A stretch of 64,000 nucleotides of DNA, taken from positions 62,001 through 126,000 of the forward strand of contig NZ_ANOK01000006.1 of the NCBI RefSeq assembly GCF_000331575.1. Direction: 5' to 3'. This document shows positions 6,647 to 14,398 of this stretch, piece after piece. The position numbers were made by a program, and so were the translations under genes. Under the pieces are notes generated by a model, which made no database searches, was not told the DNA's origin, and saw nothing but the letters and a program-made list of their open reading frames with translations. Origin of the DNA: Calidifontibacillus oryziterrae. GTDB lineage: Bacteria; Bacillota; Bacilli; Bacillales; Bacillaceae_J. The stretch's first letter is position 1. Every line of letters starts with the position of its first letter.

Positions 6647-7648
6647 ATGGGGAACAGCAACAATGGGTTAGTTGATCGTTATGGACGAAATCATGATTAT
6701 TTAAGAATATCAGTTACAGACCGATGTAACTTGCGTTGCCATTATTGTGTACCTAATGGTGAACATCAATGTATGGATTTTGAAAAGCTTTTAACAGACG
6801 ATGAAATTATCAAAATTGTCAAGATTGGAGCAAAGCTAGGCATCAAAAAAATTAGAATAACAGGTGGCGAGCCGCTATTACGAAAAAATTTGCCAAAATT
6901 AATCCAACAAATAAAATTGATCGATGAGATTGAAGATATTGCTTTAACTACAAATGGGGTTTTTCTGAAAAAGTATGGAGCTGAACTGAAGGAAGCTGGA
7001 CTTGACAGAGTAAATATTAGCTTAGATTCACTAGATGAGAAGAAATTTTCATATATAACAAGAGATGGAAATCTACAGCAAGTACTTGAAGGTATTGTAA
7101 CTGCAATTAATTTGGGATTAAATCCAATTAAAATAAATGTAGTTTTAATGAAGGATTTCAATGTAAATGAAGTTGAGGACTTCTTGAAATGGACAATTCG
7201 TGAACCAATTGATGTTCGCTTTATAGAATATATGCCAATTGGGCAAGGAAACAATATTTGGAGTGATCAATATCAGCCTTTAAGCATAGTGGAGGAAATT
7301 GCACAACGTATTGCTCCCTATCTTGGTATTACTAGGAATAAACAAAGTGGGCCTGCAGATCAATTTTCATTTGAGAATGCAAAGGGTTCATTTGGATTAA
7401 TTCATCCGATTTCTTGTAACTTTTGTGATGCATGTAACCGTTTAAGACTAACAGCCGATGGGCACTTGAAACCATGCTTATTCTGGTCAGATGAAGTGTC
7501 GTTAAAGCAAATTATAGATGATGAACATCAGTTGTTACATGCTTTTAAAAAGGCAATGTTTATAAAACCAGAACGTCATCAAATGGGTGACGCTCAATTT
7601 GACTTTGGTAATCCGACAACACGCGTAATGTCCGCTATTGGCGGATAA
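6647..7648 (+). CDS. moaA: GTP 3',8-cyclase MoaA, molybdenum cofactor synthesis
   Basis: MoaA converts GTP to 3',8-cyclo-7,8-dihydro-GTP, the first step of molybdopterin synthesis. The 333-residue protein has the radical SAM motif C27-C31-C34 (TDRCNLRCHYC), ITGGEPLLR, the C-terminal cluster motif CNFCDACNRLRL with a further Cys in LKPCLF, and the conserved C-terminal double Gly (SAIGG) needed for catalysis. It is monocistronic, driven by an FNR-like promoter and closed by a terminator. Nitrate reductase needs the cofactor, so anaerobic induction makes sense. The genome may hold a second, housekeeping moaA; that cannot be seen here. ATG 6647 follows AAGGAG. Confidence 0.93.
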   Translation: MGNSNNGLVDRYGRNHDYLRISVTDRCNLRCHYCVPNGEHQCMDFEKLLTDDEIIKIVKIGAKLGIKKIRITGGEPLLRKNLPKLIQQIKLIDEIEDIALTTNGVFLKKYGAELKEAGLDRVNISLDSLDEKKFSYITRDGNLQQVLEGIVTAINLGLNPIKINVVLMKDFNVNEVEDFLKWTIREPIDVRFIEYMPIGQGNNIWSDQYQPLSIVEEIAQRIAPYLGITRNKQSGPADQFSFENAKGSFGLIHPISCNFCDACNRLRLTADGHLKPCLFWSDEVSLKQIIDDEHQLLHAFKKAMFIKPERHQMGDAQFDFGNPTTRVMSAIGG

Positions 7649-7709
7649 AGGTGTGTTAATTTTGAATAGTTTTTTAGTGTTTTATTTCCTAACCCCCTTA
7701 TCTCTTTGG

Positions 7710-7738
7710 GAGCACGTTGAAGTGCTCTATTTTTTTTG
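7710..7738 (+). terminator. moaA terminator
   Basis: GAGCAC (7710-7715) pairs with GTGCTC (7722-7727), followed by TATTTTTTTT. Confidence 0.85.
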
Positions 7739-7807
7739 CGCAGAATGGAGCACTTAATTTCAATGGCTCTGTCATATTTAATTTAACAAAGCCAAAATTA
7801 TAAAAGA

Positions 7808-7840
7808 AGCTGCCAAAATCAAAAAGACTTTTTGACAGCT
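7808..7840 (-). terminator. Terminator of the third Crp/Fnr gene
   Basis: An inverted repeat pairs 7808-7818 with 7829-7840 (one mismatch). Read leftward it is followed by T-rich CTTCTTTTATAATTTT. Confidence 0.7.
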
Positions 7841-7874
7841 CCTTATAAATTTTAAAGTAGCGTTTGTGCCTTTG

Positions 7875-8573
7875 TTATGCTTCTACTGTTTCAGCAAACA
7901 TATGGCAAAAATCACACCAATTGTTAATAATAATATTCTTTTCGTTTATTGAAATGAGATCTTGTTCTCTAAGCTTTGAAAGAACACGACTCACACTTTC
8001 ACGCGTAGACCCGACAATATTGGCTAATTCTTGGATAGATAATGGCAACTCAATTACAACTCCACTTTCTGTTTTACTTCCAAATTCACGTGCTAGTCTC
8101 TCAATCGTTTTTACTGTTTTACCATACACATCTAACAATGCAATATCTCGCAAAATTGATGTGAATGAACGTAACTGAGTACTCATGAAGCGAATCATTT
8201 CTACGGAAAGCTCAGGATTCATAGATAGTGCTTCTTCTAAATCTGTCGTAAGTAAATAGAGCACCTCTCCACTTGAAAGCATTTGTGCAGTTCCAGGATA
8301 AATTGAACCTGATTCGCAAAATAATGAAGCTTCTGCAAAAATATCACCACTTCTCTTCATGCAAACGATTAGTTCTTTACCTTGGGCATTGATCTTTTTT
8401 ATTTTTACAGCACCACTTTTTACAAAAAAGACAGCTTTTGCTTCATCTGATTCATGAAAAACAAAATCTCCTTTTTGATATTGAGCTGTTTTAATCTTTG
8501 CACTTAATATTTCAATTATGTGATCAGGTAAAGGTTTAAAAATAGATATCTTTCGCAAAAATTCTGCATACAT
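7875..8573 (-). CDS. Crp/Fnr family regulator with C-terminal CxxC
   Basis: A 232-residue Crp/Fnr protein: beta-barrel sensor domain, dimer helix near 125-150, and HTH LSIQELANIVGSTRESVSRVLSKL. It has four cysteines (C71, C86, C220, C223); the last two form WCDFC near the C-terminus, so a metal or redox-sensitive site is possible but does not match the B. subtilis Fnr ligand pattern. Two perfect FNR boxes lie upstream, one positioned exactly for class-II activation of this gene, so it is probably controlled by Fnr or by itself. It is divergent from argC. ATG at 8573 follows GGGAGAG. Confidence 0.85.
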   Translation of the reverse strand: MYAEFLRKISIFKPLPDHIIEILSAKIKTAQYQKGDFVFHESDEAKAVFFVKSGAVKIKKINAQGKELIVCMKRSGDIFAEASLFCESGSIYPGTAQMLSSGEVLYLLTTDLEEALSMNPELSVEMIRFMSTQLRSFTSILRDIALLDVYGKTVKTIERLAREFGSKTESGVVIELPLSIQELANIVGSTRESVSRVLSKLREQDLISINEKNIIINNWCDFCHMFAETVEA

Positions 8574-8655
8574 AAGTCAGCATCTCTCCCAGTGTATTAT
8601 TATATTCGTAAAATACTTTTTAACTTCAGATATAATTCACAATTCGACATGTCGG

Positions 8656-8671
8656 TGTGAATTATGTCACA
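8656..8671. promoter_or_regulatory. FNR box, proximal to the third Crp/Fnr gene
   Basis: A perfect TGTGA-N6-TCACA. It lies about 13 nt downstream of the start site predicted from the distal box, so it may repress that promoter. It may instead activate a weaker second promoter (TATATC at 8629-8634 on the minus strand). Confidence 0.8.
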
Positions 8672-8683
8672 TACATATACTTA

Positions 8684-8726
8684 AGTATAATTTATATGCC
8701 AACTATTAGTTGTGATAAAAGTCACA
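8684..8726 (-). promoter_or_regulatory. FNR-dependent promoter of the third Crp/Fnr gene
   Basis: A second perfect FNR box (TGTGATAAAAGTCACA, 8711-8726) has its centre 41.5 nt from a predicted start (~8677), and the minus strand carries a TATACT -10 at 8684-8689. This is ideal class-II geometry. Confidence 0.8.
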
Positions 8727-8805
8727 AAATAATAAATTTCTACGTTTGATCATATTTATGGAGAATTCACTTTTTTAAAAAATTAATTAATTTATAAAAA
8801 TACAT

Positions 8806-8852
8806 TTGCATTTATTTTTATGCAATTATATAATAAACAATTATATAATAAA
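8806..8852 (+). promoter_or_regulatory. arg operon promoter with candidate ARG box and a 15-bp tandem duplication
   Basis: -35 TTGCAT (8806-8811) and -10 TATAAT (8829-8834) are 17 nt apart. An 18-bp element with TGCA at both ends (8807-8824) overlaps the -35; its complement is a partial match to the AhrC/ArgR operator CATGAATAAAAATTCAAG. A 15-bp segment containing TATAAT is exactly duplicated (8823-8837 and 8838-8852), giving a second -10 at 8844-8849. Confidence 0.65.
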
Positions 8853-8902
8853 ATCGTAGTTTCATTGATTTGTAGAAATGATATATAGATAGGAGGACAA
8901 TG

Positions 8903-9940
8903 ATGAAAGTAGCAATCGTTGGTGCAACGGGATATGGCGGTGCTGAATTAATACGATTATTAAATCATCATCCTGAGGTCGAAATAGTATCTTTGCACTC
9001 ATCATCACAGCAAGGATTACCATATGTTGAAAGCTATCCACACTTGCAAGATATTATTCATTACAGTTTAGAAGATATAGATCCGTTACAAATGGCAGAA
9101 AAAGCAGAGCTTGTATTTTTGGCAACACCATCTGGTATTTCGGCGAATTTAACGCCAAAATTGCATCAAGCAGGTTTGAAGGTTATTGACTTATCGGGTG
9201 ATTTGCGAATTAATGATTTACAAGTTTATGAGAAGTGGTATAGAAAACAACCGTCTACAGAAGAGACGGTAAAGAGTGCGGTATACGGGTTGTCTGAATG
9301 GTTTAAGGACGATATCCAGTCTGCTACCATTGTTGCAAATCCGGGCTGCTATCCAACAGCAACGTTAATAGGATTAGCACCATTAATTCAACAGAAGTTA
9401 GTTGTTGAGGACTCGATTATTGTTGATGCTAAATCTGCCGTTTCAGGGGCAGGCCGCTCACCATCTGCGGCAACACATTTTACTGAAATAAACGATAATT
9501 TTAAAATCTATAAAGTAAATCAACATCAGCATATACCTGAAATAGAGCAAATTCTAAATGTTTGGAATCCAGAAATTCAACCAATTAGCTTTAATACACA
9601 TCTTGTACCAATGACAAGAGGGATCATGTCAACTATTTATGTTAAGCCAAAGGATGTCACAACAATTGATCAATTAATCGATCTGTATAATGGAACGTAT
9701 GTAAATCATCCATTTGTTCGTATTCGTAAAAAAGGCAGTTTCCCAGCCACGAAAGAAGTATATGGCTCAAACTATTGTGATATCGGTATAGCTTATGATG
9801 AAAGAACAGGTAGAATTATGGTTGTTTCGGTTATAGATAATTTAGTAAAAGGTGCGGCAGGGCAAGCGGTTCAAAATTTAAACATTATGATGGGATTAGA
9901 TGAAACAACAGGCTTGCAGTTTGTTCCTGTATATCCTTAA
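8903..9940 (+). CDS. argC: N-acetyl-gamma-glutamyl-phosphate reductase
   Basis: ArgC reduces N-acetylglutamyl phosphate to the semialdehyde, the third step of arginine synthesis. It has the N-terminal NADPH-binding GATGYGGAEL motif and the catalytic cysteine in IVANPGCYPTAT. From ATG 8903 it is 345 residues, the same as I recall for B. subtilis; an adjacent ATG at 8900 is only 3 nt from AGGAGG, while 8903 has a 6-nt gap. It is the first gene of argCJBD-carAB-argF, with an AhrC-type promoter upstream and a divergent Crp/Fnr gene. Confidence 0.95.
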   Translation: MKVAIVGATGYGGAELIRLLNHHPEVEIVSLHSSSQQGLPYVESYPHLQDIIHYSLEDIDPLQMAEKAELVFLATPSGISANLTPKLHQAGLKVIDLSGDLRINDLQVYEKWYRKQPSTEETVKSAVYGLSEWFKDDIQSATIVANPGCYPTATLIGLAPLIQQKLVVEDSIIVDAKSAVSGAGRSPSAATHFTEINDNFKIYKVNQHQHIPEIEQILNVWNPEIQPISFNTHLVPMTRGIMSTIYVKPKDVTTIDQLIDLYNGTYVNHPFVRIRKKGSFPATKEVYGSNYCDIGIAYDERTGRIMVVSVIDNLVKGAAGQAVQNLNIMMGLDETTGLQFVPVYP

Positions 9941-9976
9941 GAAAAGAGAAAAGAAGATTAAAAGGAGAGAACAACA

Positions 9977-11212
9977 TTGACACTGAACTTCGAAAATGGG
10001 GTTGTTAAAAAAATGAAAAACGGTACAATTACAACTCCTATAGGGTTTAATGCTGCAGCTATTTGCGCGAATATAAGAAAAAAGGAGAGGCTGGACCTAG
10101 GGGTTATTTTTAGTGACGTTCCTGCTAGCTGTGCGGCCGTTTATACATTAAATACGTTTCAGGCAGCCCCAATAAAGGTCACAAAAGAGAGTATTGCTGT
10201 CGAACAAAGACTACAGGCGATTATATGTAATAGTGGAAACGCTAATGCATGTACCGGGGAACAAGGACTTCTTGACGCACATAAGATGAGAAGCGAAACA
10301 GCGAAAAAACTTGCGATTCCAAATCATTATGTGGCGGTAGCTTCAACAGGTGTTATCGGTGAACTAATGCCAATGGACAAAATTGTGACAGGTATTGAAA
10401 GACTTGAGCCGTCTTCGTCTGCTGAAGGTGGCGAACAGTTCAGTAGGGCGATTTTAACAACAGATTTAGTGCAAAAAACAACATGTTATCAAACTGAGAT
10501 TAATAATAAGAAGATTACTGTTGCTGGAGCTGCTAAAGGTTCGGGGATGATTAAACCGAATATGGCAACGATGCTTGGGTTTATTACGACAGATGCAGCG
10601 ATTGATTCAGGAAATTTACAGACTGCATTAAGTGACATTACGAATAAAACGTTTAACCGCATTACAGTAGATGGAGATACCTCAACAAATGATACGGTTA
10701 TTGTTCTTGCTAATGGTTTGGCCGAAAATGACTTATTAACACCTGAACATCCTGATTGGAATCTGTTTTATGCAGCTCTTGAAAAAGCATGTGAAGATTT
10801 GGCAAAGGAAATTGCTAGAGATGGTGAAGGAGCGACAAAGCTTGTTGAAGTAAATGTCGTAGGTGCTTTAAATGAAGATGATGCGGGAATAATCGCTAAA
10901 ACGATTGTCGGATCATCGTTAGTTAAAACAGCTGTACATGGTGCAGATGCAAACTGGGGTCGAATCATTTGCGCGGTAGGCTATAGTGGCGTTGAAATCA
11001 ATCCAGATACTGTGGATGTTTTCATTGGTGATATTCAAATGTTAAAAAATAGTCAGCCAATTCCTTTTTCAGAGGAAGACGCGACTGTTTATTTAAAAGG
11101 TAACGAGATTACAATTAAAGTAGATCTTCATATGGGGGAAGCTACAGGGAAGGCTTGGGGTTGTGATTTATCATATGATTATGTTCGAATTAACGCGAGC
11201 TATCGATCTTAG
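9977..11212 (+). CDS. argJ: Bifunctional ornithine acetyltransferase/N-acetylglutamate synthase
   Basis: ArgJ moves the acetyl group from N-acetylornithine to glutamate, making the pathway cyclic; many Bacillus enzymes also use acetyl-CoA. The 411-residue precursor contains the self-cleavage site KGSGMIKPNMATMLGF, with cleavage expected between A197 and T198, giving alpha and beta chains with Thr as nucleophile. NSGNANACTG and the C-terminal DLSYDYVRINASYRS are also family features. Start is TTG at 9977 behind AAAGGAGAG. Lies 36 nt after argC and 35 nt before argB. Confidence 0.95.
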   Translation: MTLNFENGVVKKMKNGTITTPIGFNAAAICANIRKKERLDLGVIFSDVPASCAAVYTLNTFQAAPIKVTKESIAVEQRLQAIICNSGNANACTGEQGLLDAHKMRSETAKKLAIPNHYVAVASTGVIGELMPMDKIVTGIERLEPSSSAEGGEQFSRAILTTDLVQKTTCYQTEINNKKITVAGAAKGSGMIKPNMATMLGFITTDAAIDSGNLQTALSDITNKTFNRITVDGDTSTNDTVIVLANGLAENDLLTPEHPDWNLFYAALEKACEDLAKEIARDGEGATKLVEVNVVGALNEDDAGIIAKTIVGSSLVKTAVHGADANWGRIICAVGYSGVEINPDTVDVFIGDIQMLKNSQPIPFSEEDATVYLKGNEITIKVDLHMGEATGKAWGCDLSYDYVRINASYRS

Positions 11213-11247
11213 TAATAAGGGGAAACGAATTAGAGGGGGAGCTTAGC

Positions 11248-12027
11248 GTGGGAGATATTGTGTTAATAAAATGTGGTGGTAGTACGTTATCAAATTTAAG
11301 CGATGGCTTTTTTGAAAGTATTGCCGATATTATAAAACTAGGGAAAAGGCCGGTAATTGTTCACGGTGGAGGCCCAGAGATTAATAGGATCTTGACTGAA
11401 TTAAAGATTGAATCTGAATTTGTAAATGGTCTCAGAAAAACGACAACAGAAGTGATGGAAGTTGTTGAAATGGTTATTGCAGGAAAAATAAATACGACAC
11501 TTGTTGGCAAGCTGCAAAAAGCAGGTGTGGAGGCACTTGGCTTATCAGGGGTTGATGGAAAACTCCTCAAGGCAAAACCAGTTAATTTCGAACAACTCGG
11601 ATATGTTGGTGAAGTTGAAACAGTAAATAGAGAGTTGTTATTGGCTATTCTTTCCCTTAATATCGTTCCGGTAATTGCACCGATTGGGGTAGATGATGAT
11701 GACCACCGTTATAATATTAATGCTGATACAGCAGCAGGTGCAGTAGCCAAAGCATTAGATGCAGATCAATTACTATTTGTTACGGATGTTCCTGGTATTT
11801 TAAAAGACGGTGAACTTTTAGAGGAGCTCACACCTAAAGAGATTGAAGTACTTATTGAAGAAGGAACCATTTATGGTGGAATGATTCCGAAGGTAAAAGC
11901 AGCGTTACATTCATTAACTGGAGAACTACAAGAAGTAATGATAGTTGACGGGAAACATTCAAAAATTGTGAACGATGGAAAAATTATTGGTACAAAGATA
12001 ATCAAGGAAACAGCAGTTAATATTTAA
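11248..12027 (+). CDS. argB: Acetylglutamate kinase
   Basis: ArgB phosphorylates N-acetylglutamate. The 259-residue protein has the amino-acid-kinase pattern: LIKCGGSTLS at the N-terminus, VHGGGPEINR, NINADTAAGAVA and VTDVPGIL. Lacking the long N-terminal helix of arginine-inhibited enzymes, it is the short type made with the cyclic (ArgJ) pathway. GTG 11248 is preceded by GAGGGGGAGC. Fourth-position argD follows after 34 nt. Confidence 0.94.
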   Translation: MGDIVLIKCGGSTLSNLSDGFFESIADIIKLGKRPVIVHGGGPEINRILTELKIESEFVNGLRKTTTEVMEVVEMVIAGKINTTLVGKLQKAGVEALGLSGVDGKLLKAKPVNFEQLGYVGEVETVNRELLLAILSLNIVPVIAPIGVDDDDHRYNINADTAAGAVAKALDADQLLFVTDVPGILKDGELLEELTPKEIEVLIEEGTIYGGMIPKVKAALHSLTGELQEVMIVDGKHSKIVNDGKIIGTKIIKETAVNI

Positions 12028-12061
12028 TAAAAATTAAGAAACAATATAGAGGTGTGAAAAA

Positions 12062-13219
12062 ATGGAAGCAGTTTTTCCAACATACGCGCGTTGGGAGCTT
12101 GAAATTGTTAAAGCAGAGGGTACAAAGGTTTATGATCAAAATGGTAAGGAATACTTGGACTTTATCGCTGGTATAGCTGTGTGTAACTTAGGACATCGTC
12201 CGCAGGTTGTGCAAAAGGCACTTGAGGAACAGCTGAACAAAGTTTGGCATGTGTCTAATCTTTTTCAATCAAGTCTTCAGGTGGAAGTAGCGAAGCTTCT
12301 TACTGACAATAGTGTTGGTGATTTAGTGTTTTTTTGTAATAGTGGAGCTGAGGCGAATGAAGCGGCAATCAAAGTAGCTAGGAAGCATACGCAAAAATCA
12401 AAAATAATAACGTTTAAACAGTCATTTCACGGGCGAACGTTTGCGACAATGTCAGCGACTGGCCAAGAGAAAATTCATACAGGCTTTGGCCCTTTATTAG
12501 AGGAGTTTGTTTATCTTCCGTATAATGATGAAAATGAGCTAGAAAAAGCTATGGGAGATGATGTTGCAGCCATTATGGTTGAGGTTATTCAAGGTGAAGG
12601 TGGCGTCCATCCTGGTGAGTATATATTTTTGCAAAAGTGTGAACAGTTATGCAAGAAATATGGTGCATTATTCATTGTAGACGAAGTGCAAACAGGTATT
12701 GGCAGAACAGGGAAAGCTTTTGCATATGAGCATGCAGAAATATCACCTGACGTTATTACAGTTGCAAAAGGATTAGGGAGCGGGTTTCCAGTTGGAGCAA
12801 TGATTGGCAAGAAATTTCTAGGTGAAACATTTTCAGCTGGTGTACATGGTTCAACATTTGGTGGAAACCCATTAGCAATGGCGGCAGCTAAAGCAACGAT
12901 AACAGAAATATTTAATTCAAAGTTTTTACAGGATGTTCAAGAAAAAGGTGACTATTTTCTGGACCAGTTAACAAACGGGTTGAAAAATATAGGAAATGTT
13001 AGAGCTATCAGGGGTAAGGGTTTGTTATTGGGTATTGAATGGAGTGAAGGTGCTACAGAAATTATAACAGAACTTAGAACTCATGGACTACTTGTATTAA
13101 CGGCAGGCCCTAATGTGATACGTTTATTACCACCATTGATTGTAACGAAGGAAGAAATTGATATTGCTGTGAATTTAATAAAGGATGTCCTGCTAAAAAA
13201 AGCAGCAGCCATTAAGTAA
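12062..13219 (+). CDS. argD: Acetylornithine aminotransferase
   Basis: A PLP-dependent class-III aminotransferase that converts N-acetylglutamate semialdehyde to N-acetylornithine. The 385-residue chain shows the GxEA phosphate site ([15 protein letters not shown]), the [15 protein letters not shown] loop, D207 in [14 protein letters not shown], and the PLP lysine K236 in [18 protein letters not shown] at 12062 follows GAGGTGTGA. The next gene carA is separated by 93 nt holding a candidate ARG box, so downstream genes may be separately controlled. Confidence 0.95.
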   Translation: MEAVFPTYARWELEIVKAEGTKVYDQNGKEYLDFIAGIAVCNLGHRPQVVQKALEEQLNKVWHVSNLFQSSLQVEVAKLLTDNSVGDLVFFCNSGAEANEAAIKVARKHTQKSKIITFKQSFHGRTFATMSATGQEKIHTGFGPLLEEFVYLPYNDENELEKAMGDDVAAIMVEVIQGEGGVHPGEYIFLQKCEQLCKKYGALFIVDEVQTGIGRTGKAFAYEHAEISPDVITVAKGLGSGFPVGAMIGKKFLGETFSAGVHGSTFGGNPLAMAAAKATITEIFNSKFLQDVQEKGDYFLDQLTNGLKNIGNVRAIRGKGLLLGIEWSEGATEIITELRTHGLLVLTAGPNVIRLLPPLIVTKEEIDIAVNLIKDVLLKKAAAIK

Positions 13220-13258
13220 TTGCTATTGTAAAATGTTTAGTCTATTTTTTTATAGTTC

Positions 13259-13276
13259 GATGAATAAAAATACCTT
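13259..13276 (+). promoter_or_regulatory. Candidate AhrC/ArgR operator between argD and carA
   Basis: GATGAATAAAAATACCTT matches the B. subtilis ARG-box consensus CATGAATAAAAATKCAAK at about 14 of 18 positions. It lies about 37 nt before carA. A TATAGT -10-like sequence (13251-13256) abuts it, but no well-spaced -35 is seen. Confidence 0.55.
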
Positions 13277-13312
13277 CTTTTTAATAAATATACGTCGTGG
13301 GGGTGCTTGAGT

Positions 13313-14398
13313 ATGGAAGGTTTTCTCGTATTAGAAAATGGTGATTATTTTGAAGGGAATTGGGTTGGTCAACAACCGTTACATCCAATTGAAGGTGAAG
13401 TAGTATTCGTAACGAGTATGACTGGGTATCAGGAGGTAGTTACGGATCCTTCATTTAAAGGCCAAATCGTTGTGTTTACGTATCCTTTAATTGGAAACTG
13501 TGGCGTAAATGAAGTTGATCTTGAGAGTAATAAGCCTCAAGTTTCAGCGGTAATTATTTGTGAATATAGCTTTGAAAGTCACCATTACGAAGCGGTTAGT
13601 ACATTTGCTGCATATTTAGATAAGTGGCAAGTTCCCACATTAACAAATGTAGACACACGAGCTATCGTTAAGCGTATACGGAATCAAGGTGTAATGGGTG
13701 GGTTTTTAGTATCAAAAGTAGAAGATGCCAATTTCGAAAATTATCAGGTAATTGAAGAAAAATTGCTAATTAAAGAAGTATCCACAGACAAAATAGAAAT
13801 GTATGGTATAGGTACCTTCAATGTAGTATTAATGGATTTCGGTTATAAAAAGTCAATCATAACAACCTTGAACCAATTAGGGTGCAGAGTGACTGTTGTC
13901 CCATACAACACGACATTTGAAACCATTCAATCACTACAACCGGATGGTATTTTGCTTTCTAACGGACCAGGTGATCCAAAACAAATGAGCTTTCATTTAC
14001 CAGTTATTAAAAAGCTATTGCAAACTTATCCAACTCTAGCAATAGGTTTAGGCCATCAAATAGTTGCATTAGCTTTTGGCGCTAATACGAAAAAACTAAA
14101 ATATGGACATTATGGTGCTAACCAGCCTGTTAGTGATTTACTAACGAAAAAAGTTTTTATGTCATCACAAAATCACTCATTTGTAGTTGTTGAAAAAAGC
14201 TTACAAGGTACGGACCTTTCTCCACGTTATTTAAATGTAAACGATCGTTCAATCGAGGGGGTAATTCATAATAGATTACCAATTATTTCAGTTCAGTTTC
14301 ATCCAGAAGTACAACCTGATGCAGTTGGTAGTAGTTGGTTATTTGCTGATTTTGTTGGACTCATGAATAACGTTAGGAGAGAAAAAGTATATGCCTAA
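13313..14398 (+). CDS. carA: Carbamoyl-phosphate synthase small subunit (arginine-specific) lacking the catalytic Cys
   Basis: CarA normally hydrolyses glutamine and channels ammonia to CarB. The 361-residue protein has the family N-domain (MTGYQEVVTDPSFKGQIVVFTYPLIGN) and a class-I amidotransferase domain with LLSNGPGDP, SSQNHSFVV and the His/Glu dyad in QFHPEV. But the nucleophile position, normally Cys in GICLGHQ, is Gly245 in AIGLGHQ (codon GGT at 14045-14047). The domain is otherwise intact, so glutaminase activity should be lost and CarB should use free ammonia. ATG 13313 fits the GGGGG ribosome site better than TTG 13307. Its 3' end overlaps carB by 8 nt, implying translational coupling. 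Confidence 0.92.
   Translation: MEGFLVLENGDYFEGNWVGQQPLHPIEGEVVFVTSMTGYQEVVTDPSFKGQIVVFTYPLIGNCGVNEVDLESNKPQVSAVIICEYSFESHHYEAVSTFAAYLDKWQVPTLTNVDTRAIVKRIRNQGVMGGFLVSKVEDANFENYQVIEEKLLIKEVSTDKIEMYGIGTFNVVLMDFGYKKSIITTLNQLGCRVTVVPYNTTFETIQSLQPDGILLSNGPGDPKQMSFHLPVIKKLLQTYPTLAIGLGHQIVALAFGANTKKLKYGHYGANQPVSDLLTKKVFMSSQNHSFVVVEKSLQGTDLSPRYLNVNDRSIEGVIHNRLPIISVQFHPEVQPDAVGSSWLFADFVGLMNNVRREKVYA

Noticed and set aside
13307-14398. carA as a pseudogene because of the lost cysteine
   Set aside because: The frame is full length, other motifs are conserved, and the gene is translationally coupled to carB; loss of one catalytic residue is more consistent with altered function than decay.
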